Part shown: positions 12,713 to 25,500 of the stretch, piece by piece
Numbering within the stretch: the first letter of the stretch is position 1
Layout: every line of letters begins with the position of its first letter
Source of the DNA: Stenocarpella maydis
Taxonomy: Eukaryota > Ascomycota > Sordariomycetes > Diaporthales > Diaporthaceae
DNA length: 64,000 bases
Assembly: GCA_002270565.1 (NCBI GenBank)
Contig: NQMI01000094.1
Coordinates: 1-64,000 of the forward strand
Reading direction: 5' to 3'
Made by a program: the position numbers and the translations under genes
The notes under the pieces: model-generated
What the model saw: only the letters and a program-made list of their open reading frames with translations
Told to the model about the DNA's origin: nothing
The model's database searches: none

Positions 12713-14330
12713 TAAGCGGTTCCGTTTAACACTTATCAATCAGAAGGATAGCAGTTAGTAGGGCAGGAACCTTCTTAGATTCTCTATAGAAGCATATAAA
12801 GTCTAATACTATTACCACCTAAACCCTATATTATATAATATTAAGAAGATACCTTAGATATAATATTTAATAGGGTAACCAGAGATTATATAGATAACTT
12901 AAAAGGGAAAACTAAAGAAGGGCTTAATTGGATAAACTAGGGCTTTATAATACTTAGCTTGCCTATATTAAGGAATTAGTATGCCTAACCTTTAGGTATT
13001 ATATTTAAGGGCAAGAGAGTTTTAGGTAAAGTAAGTGATTATGATCTATTAACCCCTTTTAATATCAGTCCTTTATATTCTTTCTAAGGAAATAGGCCCT
13101 AATTAAATGCTATTAAATTTAATTAGAATAAATTTCTGAGGCCTAAGGATATAAATCCCTTAATAGCTTTTCCCAGAATGTATAGCTAGGCTAGAGGCTC
13201 TATACTTACTACTAAATTAGGTATTCCAGGAGGGGGTCTAAGATATAGCTGAGGTAATGGAGTCAGCTTAGTCAAGAGATCAGACTAGCCTTGCACATAC
13301 CTGCTCCTATTACTACTAGGTTAACTATAGGCAACTTAGGGAGGTAAATCTAGCCTTTATATAATAGTAAAATTCTCTATTAAGAGTAAAAGGGTACTAT
13401 AGCTCTAATCAAATTCAAATAGTATTAGAAGTATAGAGATTTACTCCCCTAAAGTAGCTAACAACCTTATAAATAAAATAGGGTATTAGGGCATAAAAGC
13501 TGAAGAAACCTATATTTGATTTATGGAGCAGACACTAGTGAAAACGGGCTAGGTTGGGAGCAAGAGGATAAAACCTCTATATATACAAAAAGGCATACAT
13601 TCTGCTAGAGCCCTGATTAAGCAACTACCCTAAGAGGAGTGTGGAAGGCAAGAAGAAGAGCCCCTAATGCGATAGAAGAGTTATAAGGGGAATAGAAGGT
13701 GCTAAAAGAGGAGGGCAGAAGAAGAGGGCATAAGAAAAGATTTTATAGTATATATATATATATCGGATAGATATAAATTCATAGGGTATAAAAAGATTGA
13801 TTTTCTAGGACTAGAAATTTCTCAAAAGTAATGCAGGAGGGCTCCTTTTTATAGCCTTAGGGGCGATGCTAAGGCTGGTTTCCTCCCCCCCCCGGATCCC
13901 GGAACATACCAGTTCCCCTGGACCCCGGAACAATAGGTATAGCTAGCTATAGGCTTAAATAGGTAGAAGCTAGGGGCTTAGTTAGCCCCTTATTATTATT
14001 ACTACTAGCTATTTATCTACTATAATGACTACTGCTAGGAATCAGCTATATTTACCTATAGTAGTGACTGTTGCCTACTATGGCTATTGTTTACTATTGC
14101 TATATTAAGTAATAATTATTTAATTATTTTTTTTAAATATTAAATAAAAATTATTATTTTATATTATAAGCTTTAATTTTAGTATATTAATTATTTATAA
14201 GTATATAAAGTCTTTTTAAAGAAAAAATGAATAATAAATTAATATTTTCCTAATAATATTATAATTAAGCTATTATAGTAATTAGGATTTTTGTATTAAT
14301 ATTTGTAATCCTTGTAGAGTAGTGCGTAGG

Positions 14331-15109
14331 TAAGCTGGTAAGGTGATGCACCAGCCCGCTTTCTCTCAACAAATCGACTGTCACATGAGGTCCCTGTTTC
14401 ACCTCGTCCGCCCCTCCCACACGGCATGGGAACGTCAGGCGGCGTCATCATTCCCATCAGAGAGGCTCAGGGCCATGGGAAGGAAACTTTTGTTTCTGGA
14501 GCGATATCTCCCGCCCGAACTGTGCTTTGGGGTTTTCGTTACGCTCTGCCCTCCTGGGTAGGGGTTCCTAGGCATTACGACACTACCTATACTAGGCCAA
14601 GACGCAACAAAATAGACTCTTCCTATGTGTACTATATATGTAGCATAAATCCACTCCCGCCCCGAACTGGAATGTGCGCTATGACGACTTCACGAACCCA
14701 TCAGGTGCTAAAGTTCACGACAAGAATAATTCCATCCAGAGGTATCCTCTTTTGTTCCCTACATACGACTTCATTGCACTCGTACACTTTTTGGCCCGTT
14801 GTATGATATTAAACAGTGCCCCCGAGTCCCCCTCCACCTACGTACATATCACCACCCTTGGCAGCCGTGACTCTTCCGCTTTGCCAAATGCCCATGACAG
14901 AAACGAACATGACCTTTCTGCAATCGCTCCTCTCCGTCCAACTAAAATCAAATACAGACAATATGAAGGGGGGGGGGGGATGGTAAAATAAAAGACGAGC
15001 AAGAAAAAAAGAAAGAAAAAGATAAAAGATAAAAAAAAGAAAAGGTGGAACTTTCAAGTCTGGTCGGTTCGTTGCTGTCGTCTAACATGGTTTGGGACTC
15101 CGCCCTGTC
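14331..15109. other. Intergenic region downstream of the kinase gene
   Basis: This is the boundary between the AT-rich island and the 3' end of the minus-strand kinase gene. It has a G homopolymer near 14967-14978 and an A-rich purine tract at about 14994-15045, which is T/C-rich on the kinase sense strand and may lie in its 3' UTR. No gene is seen. Confidence 0.5.
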
Positions 15110-17897
15110 TCAAATGCCCAGGTCCTCATCGATGTCACAACAGCCGATCGGCATCAGCGCCGCGTCCGAGGCGTCGTGGCCCGACCCGATACCAAGAAAC
15201 TCGGCCGGAACGCCGGCGGCAGACCCAGATGACGCAGACGATGCCTGACGGGCTGCCGGTCGGACCCCGTCTTCTGGCGGCGGCTGCGCCGTCGTCATCT
15301 CGGCCGCCGCCTCGATCCTTTCTCCCCCGCCAGCTTCTGTCGGAGCCATGATTTGGCGCGTGCTCTTGTGTGTCTGTACTTGTGCCTCACCAGGGACCAG
15401 AGCGACTTTCCCTGGGGCTTCGGGTTCTGTATTCCCCGACCTCCCAAAAAGAGGATTTTGAGGCTGCGTGCTGTCTGTTTCATTCTCGCCTTGAACACCC
15501 ATTTCCATGCTGTTCGGTACATCTGCCTCCTTGCCCGTAACCCCGGGGCGACCCATCTCATCTCCCCGCTCCAAGGGCATTTCCCTCTCCGAGTGGCCTG
15601 CATCTGTCGAGCGTTCTGTGGGCGGCTCAGCAGCTTCCCATTGGTTTACCCGCGGCCCCGGCTTCTCGTGGAAAGACCCGTGTGTCTGTATTGGTGCTGC
15701 AGGGCCATTTCCTACAACCAATTCTGGTATGGGCGGCTTGTCTGTCATGTCCACCATCCGATACGAATCCATGTTCGTCTCATTTGCCACGCCTTGCGCA
15801 GTGCGCCCGCGAGCCATCTCGTCCGAGGGGACGTCACTCTCCGTCGGAGTTCGCGTTCGGTCGAGACTGCCCTCCGCTGGCCGTGACCACGGTGGGTTGT
15901 ATCTCCGCTCACAACGGCCCTGGTTGCTAGGCATTGGGCTTGGCGGCGACCGCCCTCTTGTGGGGTAGAAGAAAGGTTCGTGGGCGATCCCAGTCGGCGA
16001 ATTGACATACGTGTGTCCCACACTACTCCCGTGAGACCATTCCGGTGGTGGCTGCACCGTCCTGACCACAGGCCGGCCGCCTGATTGGTACCCATCGACA
16101 ACGTATTCTTGCACCGAGTGCCCATCGTCAACAGATATCGATGGCTGCACTCGTGGTGGAACGTCGGCCTCTACCCGCTGGGGGAACATCCGCAACAGGT
16201 CGATCGCCTGCATCCGATGTCTCGGATCATCAGCGAGGCAAATGCTAACAACAGTCCTGTACCATTCTGGCACGTCCAGCCCCTCTTGTAGCCTCAATGG
16301 GCGGCTATGCGCCTCTGGCTCGTCTTCTTGTTCAGCCAAGGCCCACAACACCATCCCCAGCTGATACAGATCGGATTTCACACCGATATACATGGAGATG
16401 CGCTGGTTGCTATCAATCAGCGGTGTCGCCTCTGGCGGCTCCCAGCCGACAGGACACCCTCGCCTGTTGATGTCAATTATCTTCGCGTTGTCATCGTCAT
16501 CGATGACAATGTTGGAGAGGGTGAAGTCGCCCTGTACGAAACCCGACTCGTGGATTTCAGATAGGCCCTCGACAATCTGCCGTGCCCATCTCTCCCGTCG
16601 GAACCACGGAAGGCTATGGTCATGGTCGAAAAGGACATCTACCAGGGCGCCTTGCTCTGCGTAGCTGATGAGTAGACCCTTGACGTGCTCGCCATAATCA
16701 TCCACAATGACGCCGTGGAACGTGATGACGTTGCGAGAATTGGACAGCCGGCTGAGCGCATTGATCTCGTAGAGAAACTCATCGACTGTATCCGGACCTG
16801 GTATTTCCTTCTTGATCAGGGTCTGGCCCCCAATGCGGATTTTATACACGAAACCGGACATGTGAGACTCGAACTCGATGCTGCTCTCCCTTATACGTCG
16901 ACACCCGAGGTGCTGGATCATCCGGATGGTGGGGTAGTGAATTATCTCCTGCCTGGTTGTCAGTAGCCTGTTGGAGTCGTGGAAAGGATTGATGACCGAC
17001 ATTAATGTCCTCAACGACATGCACATGCAGCCTACCGTCTGTTGTCTGCAGCTTGAGATTGGTCACGGTGTCGTAGAATTGGATGTCGACCAAGCTTTCT
17101 CTGATCGCCTCGTATATCTTGGCGCTCTTGTCGCGTTGGAACTTGGTGTAGAGCAGGTCCATCTCCAGCGAGTTGTCTGGTGCGTTTCGATAGTCCAAAG
17201 AAATGGTCACCCTCCGCCAATGCACATTTTTCTCGCGATATGTGACGAAAAATTTCTCCCTCTTGGACTTGTCCCTGAAATGCATGGAAAGATTGAGGAT
17301 CCAAATTCGCTCCAGCTCTTCATGAATCATGGCATCGTACTGAGAGGTTGTCATGGACGCTGCGTCATTGAACGATTCAGCTTCCTGTGTAGGCGGCTCG
17401 TCCTTTCTGGCATCCTCGTCGAGGCCTGTCCCACCAAGGATGTCAAGCATCTTCTCATCCACAGAGCTGCTCGGTACCGACGGCGCTGACACGGCAAATG
17501 TGCGCTCGTCCGTCCTGATGAAGTCAGGGGCGCTTGTTCGGGGATCGGCCGAGTTAAAGCCGCACTGGGTAGCATGCAGTCGCCTGTCAACCGAGACGGC
17601 TCTTCTCTCGACCGGTGTCGGCTCGACAGGCTCGAGGTTGTTGCGGACTTCATCTTGTTGTCTCTTGAAAGTCTGTGTCCTGGGTAAACCGGGCACTACT
17701 TTTCGCGAGACCCTCCGAATCAGACCCGAACGTGGCTCGTCCTCGGTGTTTTCTGTGTCTGGATCGTGCACAAGCTTCTCGGAGATGCCCGGCGCGCCAT
17801 TGCCTTGTCCAAATATCCTCCGCCACACGCTCTGCTGCTTGCTCTGAGCATCGCCAGCTGAGGTTGGCTCCAGCTGCGCAGGGTTGGCTTCAGACAT
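15110..17897 (-). CDS. Divergent protein kinase domain protein
   Basis: A 911-residue protein in two exons, 17897-17001 and 16948-15110. The 52-bp intron has a CTGAC branch and joins ...VEDIN to EIIHYP. The first 230 residues are polar and probably disordered. At about 230-310 comes a region (ERIWILNLSMHFRDKSKREK) that precedes the kinase in many Sordariomycete homologues. The kinase domain covers about 320-585: the lysine motif LIKKEIPGPD, an EFLYEINALSRL helix, a catalytic loop reading FVQGDFTLSNI near 437, and DIN in place of DFG near 460. The catalytic and metal-binding Asp remain but HRD and DFG are altered, so activity is uncertain. The C-terminal third is Pro/Gly/Glu-rich and low in complexity. 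I know no specific function for this fungal family. Confidence 0.85.
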
Positions 17898-18666
17898 GAC
17901 AGCCGAGTCGTCTGTGGGTAGTTCAGACCTGGCAACGTGGCAGGCGGGCTGGACGGCGAACAGATGACTCTGTGAAGCGAGGGGCTATGATATCTTATTC
18001 ATGAGTCCTGGGCCCGTCGTGCAAGGCCTGGCGGGGGTTTGGTGGCCGGCAGGCCGGCCGACGTTAGGTGGACACAGCCGAGGATGGTGTCGAGACTGCC
18101 TCAGCGGGTGGACAGCCCTCGGACTGTTGTGTCCCGCGGCCTCTCGAGTGTTTGCCTCGCGGCCGCCGAGTGGAGAGGCTCGAAGGCAGGGCCTCAAGAG
18201 GCTGGTGAGCACGAGAGGCTAAGGAGACCAGCTGCATCGAGCGTGCATACAGGCAGTCGTTGTATTATCAGCCGTCCTAGGTGCACAAAAATGGCCGCAA
18301 TTTCTGGCCGGCGGCACAGGCAGGAAAGCAGGTCAGGCAGGAGACGAGGGCGAGAGGGCGGTATAAGTGGAGAGGTCAGCGTGACAGGCAGGTCGTGAAT
18401 CCCGTGGCTGAGGCACCACCTGCGGGTCGAAGCTTGGGCGCTCTTTCCTATCACAGCTTGGATGGCCTGGCTAACAAGCCTTGGGGCTGGCGTGAGGCAA
18501 GAGACACAGTCAGGTGTAGTACTGTGTGGGGCACAGAGATACGGCAACGATGGCAGGGAGAGGGCGACTGGATTCGAAAGGCTGGTAACGTGGACACGTA
18601 GGAAGCGGCAACAAGATAATAAAGTTTTGTTGCCCAAGAGGAAAAACCAAACAGGAGGTGGGGGGG

Positions 18667-18688
18667 NNNNNNNNNNNNNNNNNNNNNN
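18667..18688. other. Assembly gap (N) inside a G homopolymer
   Basis: Twenty-two N bases are flanked directly by runs of six G on the left and fourteen G on the right. The gap almost certainly marks an unresolved poly-G tract. Confidence 0.95.
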
Positions 18689-21600
18689 GGGGGGGGGGGG
18701 GGAGAAGAGAGAGAATGAGAGAATTAAAGAGGCATGTACACGGGCTGGGAAGAGGACGAGCGTCTTTCTTTCTGTAGTTCGTCGCGGACCCTTGAAGAGC
18801 GTGTGGTGGCTCTTGATCTTGCCGGTCAGGGCAGGACAGGGCAGGGCATGAGGACGTGCGATGTCGCAGCGTCTTGAGCAGATTGATTCCTGGGACCCTC
18901 GACCCCTGCCTCGACACGGTTGTCGATGGGGAGGATGGAGGAGGAAGCATGGGGCAATCGAGGGGTCGCAGAGAACCAGTCGACAGCGGAGGTTGGGCTG
19001 GGGGGGCCCAAGCCGGACGGGGGGAGGCTGGCAAGCTCGGCCGTGGTGCGGGCTGGGATGATGCTTTGGGATGCTTGGGACAGGGGCAACTCAGAACAAT
19101 CTGAAGGCACGACCAGGATCAGAATGGTGGGGTCGCACACGTGTTAGAGCAATACTGGGACCGCATCCCTCCTCCGTCGCCAGTCAGTCTCAACCTCATG
19201 ACATCGTCGGGCGGACGACCTTGACGGCCTCCTCTGGTGCTGCGTGCCAGGCACACCGACCCAAACCACAATGGGCCATGGCCGCCATCACCTCACTTCC
19301 CCGGACGCGACCCTGTCACCGTCACTCAAGCCACGTCCCCTGGGGCACGACCCGACCGAACCAAGGCGAGCATGCCAGACAGCATTGACCCTGCTGGGAC
19401 GACGGCTTGGGACAAACATCAGGACCAGCACGGACTGGCCGGCCTTCCATCGCCACCTGCGATGCTCTCCCCCCCTCTCCCCCCCAGCCTGCTGTCCCGC
19501 CAGCATGGTATGAACTGAAGCCTGCATGCAAGATGATGGGGGCTGTATGTTCCCGAAGATCCGGGCAGTTTTCCATCCGGGATGCATCTCTAACCGGACC
19601 ATGCGCATACGTCTACTCTACCCGCGTCTCTATACACACTAGCACACTACAGTGGTGTACACTACAGGCAGGCCGTGATGGTATTCGGCTATCGAGACCC
19701 ACGCCCCCTGCCCCCGGCTCGATCTACCTATATGCCAGACCACCCCTGGTCCGGGTCTTGAGCCTCACGGTCGTTCAATCCCTCACCGCTCTCCTCGGCG
19801 TACGATTGCATTGTCTCACCGTGTTCGACTCGAATTTCCACCCGGGGGGGGGGGAAACAGGGCGTCGTCCGAGACCTGCCTTCCTGGCAGCCTGGTGTTA
19901 TCTATCATCCTGCGAGAACTCAACCTCAGTGCCTGAACGGACAGGCCCCATGAATGCGCCCAAGGAATGCCTGGGGCAGGTGATAGGCCAATGGAGGGCG
20001 CATTGGTTGGGGGTGCAGCATTGCCGCAGCCAATGGCGCTGACTGCCTGTCAGGGCTCGACTTAGACCCGGCGGGGGACAGGAGCCCGCAGTCGCGGTTT
20101 CTTGCTGGCACGCCAGCAGGTGGGGAGGCGGGCGCAGATCAGCCATAGGTTCCTTGAAAGCCTCAGACTCGCAACAATAGCCCAGGTCCGACGGGGTCGA
20201 GACTCGCTGCGGCCGTTGACGGATGAAACCCCAACGTGATGTGGACTAGATTACAAGTTACGGCCTGCACGGAATCAGCAGAACCACTCAAAACCACTCG
20301 TCTGACCTGACGTCAGTCAGGCCAGTTCATGCCGCGTCCGCATCGTGGTGGGTGCACGATGCCACTAATGTTCTGACGTGAAAAGGAAAATGTGGCTCCG
20401 TCAACCGGGCATTGTCAGCCCTGTCCCACGGGGCAACAATTATTGGCTCCGGGGCCATTCTGGCACGCCTGCCTCTTGTCTCTGGGCCGGGACAGCATCC
20501 GTTGCTGCAAGACATTCGCACGAGGTGCCAGCCATTTGGGCACGGAGGAGGAAGTTCTAGGCCAACTAGCCAAATATTCCCCCGAAGCGTGAAGCAAACC
20601 AGTCGCAGCCAGCGTGCCTGTCCCGGGGGGGGGGGGGGGGTGGGGTGGCTGTGGTTGTTTCGATCGAGCAGACCCGGCGGTAACGGGAGTCAGTCCCCTT
20701 GGGCATCAATGCAAAGAACCGTCATCTGGCGCGGTGGGGCTGACGAGCCGAGACTGGCTCGCAGAAGACGGTCGCTCTACATAGTACATACAGCACATGA
20801 GTCCCGCGCGAAAATCCATGCGCGGGACGCCGATGTTGTGTATCGCCTTTCGTCGCTACGATTACGTCGTATTTTCACAACTGTCCAAGGACGATCAGGG
20901 ACTCGTCCCGATTGGGCTCTTCCTGGGCGATGGGATGGATGGTTCAAGGGAGAAAAGAAGCATTGAGCACTCCGGTCAGGTGATGCCCTTTTGGCAGACA
21001 AGCAGGACAGGCATCGCATGCCCATCTCCCGTTCCCAGACGGCGAGCGCGGCAACGCTAAGTGAGGACTCAAGTATCTAAAGTGTTTAGGGACGACCCGC
21101 GCGATCGTCTATCATTCCCGTCCAAGGATGGCCTGTTTTGATTAATCTATGCGCGGGGGAAGGGAGTCAGTCAGCCTTTGCCTCTCTTCAACGGCTCATC
21201 TTGCCAGTTGCCCAGCCGTCTACGTGCACTCTGTCGTCATGCTTTTCTCTGCAGCGCCTGCTCTTCCCCGTGTTATAAGCGCAACGGCCAAATCAAGCAA
21301 AAAGGCTCAGCCCCCACCTTATTTTACCACAACAGTACGTGATGCACGCGTACACAGAGAGAACCCACACCACAATGTCGTGGCCCACTCACCCCGTGGG
21401 CAGCACGACACCAGCCCACCTGCGGGCCACACGTTGTGGGGTTGCCGCTCGCGTAGGCCCCGCCCGCACGCATGCTTCGCTTCTTGCCAAAACGACAGGC
21501 ACCACCAGAAAAGCAGGGTGAACAACGAAGGCGGCAGTGCCATCTAGTGAAATCGATTCGCCGACAGCCCGCGACGACATGTCCGCCTGGCCAAGGGAGA

Positions 21601-21727
21601 AGACTTCCGCCTTGGTTGGGCACCGAGGAGCCGAAGACAGTGTTGCTGGTTGGGCCTCGCTGTAGCGCAGTACTTGGACATCCTGCGCAACCCGCTACCT
21701 AATAATAAACCACATTGTGCAGCAGCG

Positions 21728-21787
21728 CCTTAGGTGCATGGGCCTTAGGTGCATGGGCCTTAGGTGCATGGGCCTTAGGTGCATGGG
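21728..21787. repeat. 15-bp minisatellite, four copies
   Basis: Four perfect head-to-tail copies of CCTTAGGTGCATGGG. There are no spacers, so this is a minisatellite and not a CRISPR-like array. It lies in non-coding DNA. Confidence 0.9.
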
Positions 21788-21906
21788 GGTGACTTGTGGG
21801 ACGGGGGGCGGGTTGTGGCACGGGCGGGCCCTGCCCTGCGTCGTTGCTGGCCTGCCAGCCTGCGTCCCTCTTCAATGGTCGCAGAACAGAGCAGGCAGGT
21901 CTCGCG

Positions 21907-21953
21907 TGTCTGCCTGCCTGGCCTGCCTGCCTGCCCGCCTGCCTGCCTGCCTG
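21907..21953. repeat. CCTG-type microsatellite
   Basis: An imperfect run of CCTG/CCTGC units in non-coding sequence upstream of the ambiguous base at 22042. Confidence 0.75.
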
Positions 21954-22510
21954 ACCCGCACCCATGCCTGGCCCCGCCTACGCACGTCAAGCAGCACCAA
22001 GGCTGCTTCCGCTACTGCTGCTCGCTGCACGGCCCAACGCCNGGTGGTGGAGAGGTGGGGGGGGGGGGAACGGCATATTGGCGTCGCAAAGACGTGCGCC
22101 CTTTGAACCGTCTCGACCCAACGGTAGGTGGGTGGTTTGTATGTGTGTGTGTGTGTTTGTCTCTCTGTGTGCTTGTTGAACATGGACAATGTGTCACCCG
22201 TCGTCATCTTCTTTGTGCTATTGGTACATTAATTGCTAGTATATCGCTGTTCGGCAGGATCCTTGGCATCTGCCCCGTGTTGTTCTGATATACATCTATA
22301 TTCAATGCGTAGAGCGGAGATTTACACTCGTCATTTGTCCCCCCTTTCCTAATCTAAAGTCTGACAGCCGGCCTGCTGTCCCCTTTTGCCCAAAGCAGAT
22401 GGAGTCGTGCCACACGCCGCTGATGCTCTGCCTATATGGTCTAGAATTATGTGGAATGCACAAACTGCCTGAACAAGGATGCCCGATGGTGGTGTCCACC
22501 CACGATGGGT

Positions 22511-25500
22511 CTACTCGCTCTCGGTGCTCTCATCCTTGCTGCTGCCGTCGCCGTTGGAGTCGGGGCCCTTGTACTGAGACGCCTTGTCGGTGTTGGCCTT
22601 CTCGTAATCGAGATTCGGGAAGATGAGATCGAAGATCTCCCCGTACCAGCTCGCCGGCCGTCCCTCGATGCCCTCTTTGATGTTCTGAAGCAGCGTTAGT
22701 ATCCTCAGTCAAGTCGGGAACGGGTAACATGGTTTGTCTCGGTGCCAACTTACCTCCGGAAGCTCGAGCCAATCTGACAAGTTATCCTCCGGGAAGATGA
22801 TCATCTTGCAGCCGGCTCTTCTTGCCGCCACAGTCTTCTCTCTCAGCCCGCCTATCCTTAACACCTTGCCAGTGAGCGTCAGCTCACCCGTCATGGCAAC
22901 AGTGGGTTCCACTGGTGTCTCGAGTGCCAGTGAGAGCAGGGACGTTGTCATTGTCACACCCGCAGACGGCCCATCCTTTTGCACTGCGCCCTCCGGGACG
23001 TGCACATGCACCTTGGCATGGTCAAAGAAGTGGTTTTGGGGGAATTTGCTGGCCATCAACGACTTCGCAAACGAGTATGCAATTGCCGAGGATTCCTTCA
23101 TCACCGTCTTCAGGTTGCCGGTGATCTGCAGCGCCCCCGTGGTCTTGGGCTTCAGGGAAGACTGCAGGATGGACTCGACGTACATAGCAGCACCTCCCAT
23201 TTGTGTCCAAGCCAAGCCCATTGTGACACCTGGAGGAGTGACGTCGTAGAGCCGGTCAGAGGTGTAGACCGGCGGCCCGACATAGTCCTTCAAGTTGTCC
23301 TTGTTGATGGTGATCTGCACAGTGTCTGGCACCTTCAATGCTACCCGGGGCTGCTCTGTTGTCTCCTTCTCGGAAGCCGGGGCCGCTGACGCAGGGTCCG
23401 TCGCGGCTGTCTTCTTCTCTTTTTGTGACTCTTCCAAGGCTGCCTTGCCCTCATCGGTCAAAGCATTCTCTTCTGGCAGCACTTCCTCGCCGAGGTCTTG
23501 GACAATCTTCAGGGCAGATTTTCTGTATACCTTCTCGATCTGCTTCTTCAGGTTCCGTACACCAGACTCTCGACAGTACGATTTGATGAGTTCCTCAATG
23601 GCCTCGTCCGACAACTTGATGTTGGCATCTTTTAGACCTGCCAGTTCCTTGGCAGCTGGCGAGAGATATCTTTCAGCGATGGCCATCTTCTCGTCGGAGA
23701 CATATCCGGAAAGCCTGATGACTTCCATACGATCGAGCAGCGGTCTTGGTATGGTATCAGTCATGTTTGCTGTGCACACAAACAGCACCTTCGATAGGTC
23801 AACGGGCACATCCATGTAGTGATCCAGGAACGAGCTGTTCTGCTCGGGGTCTAACAGCTCAAGTAGTGCTGAAGAAGGGTCTCCTTGGTATCCACGGCCG
23901 ATCTTATCTATCTCATCAATCAGGATGAGAGGATTCTCAGTCTGGCACTTCTTGAGGGCTTGGATGACCCGGCCGGGTAGTGCACCAACGTATGTTCTCC
24001 GGTGGCCTTTGATTTCAGCAACGTCTGTGAGACCGCCAACGCTGAATCTGTAGTACTGGCGATTCAGCGCTCGGGCGATGGATTTACCGATACTGGTTTT
24101 GCCAACACCCGGTGGGCCGACGAAGCACAAGATCTTGCCTTCGACTGTGCCGCGCAGCTTTCCGACAGCGATGAATTCCAGAATGCGGTCCTTGACGTCC
24201 TTCAGCCCGTAGTGGTCCTCATCCAGCACTTTCATCGCGTTGTGGATCTCAAAGTTCTCAGCGCTCCTCTGGCCCCACGGAATCTGCGTTAGCCAGTCCA
24301 AATAGTTCCTTGTGACGTTGAATTCAGATGCTGCTGGTTCGAGATGGGCGAGCTTGTTGATTTCGTCATCGAACACCTTGCGCACAACCTCCGGCATTGC
24401 CAGTTTGGCGGCCTTTTCCTTGAACCTCTCGACCAGCTTGTCCTTACCGTCCGACTCGATGCCCAGCTCGCGACGAATGCCCTTCATCTGTTCCATCAGC
24501 CAGTACTCCCTTTGCCTCTTGGTGATCTTGCTTTCAACGTCCTTTGTGATCTTCGACTGTAATTGCGCGTTCATGAGCTCTTTCTTCAGAACGACAAGTG
24601 CCTTCTGCATCCTCTCCTCGATATTCAAGCTTGAGAGAACCTCCTGGAGTTCCGCCGAATCCCCGGCGCTGACGGCGGCGGCGAAATCAGCAAGCTTAGC
24701 TGGCTCAGCTGTTACATTTCCGGTGGACTGGCTCATCGAGAATGTCGATATCTGGTCACGAAACAGACTATTCATCTGGGCGACCTCTTTAAAAACATTA
24801 ACAATCTCGTTGGTAACAGCGCGAATGACTGGACTCTTCGGGTCATATGGCTCGTCGGTCAGATTGTCGACATTGACCAAGCTGACTGGGTACTTTCGCA
24901 GGAATGATGTCGGCTCGTACTTCTCCGCACCGCCGTCTGCCTTCGATGCAACGGCGCTTTCCTCAAAGCTCGCCACGACATCACCCTTCTTAGCAAGCGA
25001 GGCATCCTCATCGGCAGACTTTGGTGTCGGTATCACCTCTGGATCTGCTTCCGGGGTCACATTCGCAGGCGAAGTAGGGGTATCGGAGGATTCGGCCTTC
25101 TTGGCATCGCTCTGCCCGGGTGGAATCAGTGTTGACAGCTTGATACGTCGGTGTGGGTACAGGATGGCCGTCAGGCTGTTCTGTTCGCCATGGACGGGGA
25201 AAGCACTCGTGATCTGGGCAAAGACACCCGTATCATACACGTCGTCTGCGTTGTGAATAACGTCGTCGTCTGCGTTCTCGTCTTTGAACAAGAAAGCTCC
25301 GACGTAGGGTTGCCCCCGCTTGATCATGTCCGTGACGGCCGCCGCGACATTCGGATCCTTAATCGTAATAGCCTTGTAGAACCCGGGGAAGAGTGGCCTT
25401 CTGGCGATCGGGATCGCCATAACCTGGGGGTATACATCCGGCACCGTTGGCTTCTGCAAAGCTCTTTCTGATTTCCGCCCCTTGCGGCCACCGTCCCCAG

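Larger units (their letters stand above)
9990..14330. mobile_element. AT-rich, RIP-like repeat island with degraded retroelement remnants
   Basis: About 4.3 kb of strongly AT-rich DNA, with no usable reading frame, between the desaturase and the kinase gene. TA dinucleotides are abundant while CA and TG are scarce, the signature left by repeat-induced point mutation (C-to-T at CpA). Islands of normal GC content survive inside it: about 10008-10075, 11274-11500, 12186-12720 and 13850-13935. These contain LTR-like pieces and a short tandem duplication, described separately. I infer a nest of old, RIP-inactivated transposons. The element families cannot be named from the surviving sequence. One ambiguous base is at 12065. 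Confidence 0.8.
17898..22510. other. 4.6-kb region without recognised genes
   Basis: This lies between the kinase start and the 3' end of the Lon gene. Open frames are short, overlap on both strands and show no conserved-looking protein. It contains several long G runs (about 18661-18702, 19848-19856, 20627-20640, 22060-22068), the assembly gap at 18667-18688, an ambiguous base at 22042, a 15-bp minisatellite at 21728-21787, CCTG-type repeats at about 21907-21953 and a GT run at about 22141-22156. The promoter of the kinase gene must lie in the left part. A non-coding RNA gene cannot be excluded. Confidence 0.5.

Noticed and set aside
19407..20042. A 211-codon open frame in the 18-22 kb interval
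   Set aside because: Low-complexity, no conserved-looking segments, overlapped by similar frames on both strands, and contains a G homopolymer.
21728..21787. Possible CRISPR-like direct repeats
   Set aside because: The copies are contiguous with no spacers, and the organism is a fungus; it is a minisatellite.
24312..25256. A 314-codon open frame on the plus strand
   Set aside because: It is antisense to the Lon coding region, has no domain-like sequence, and arises from codon bias on the coding strand.
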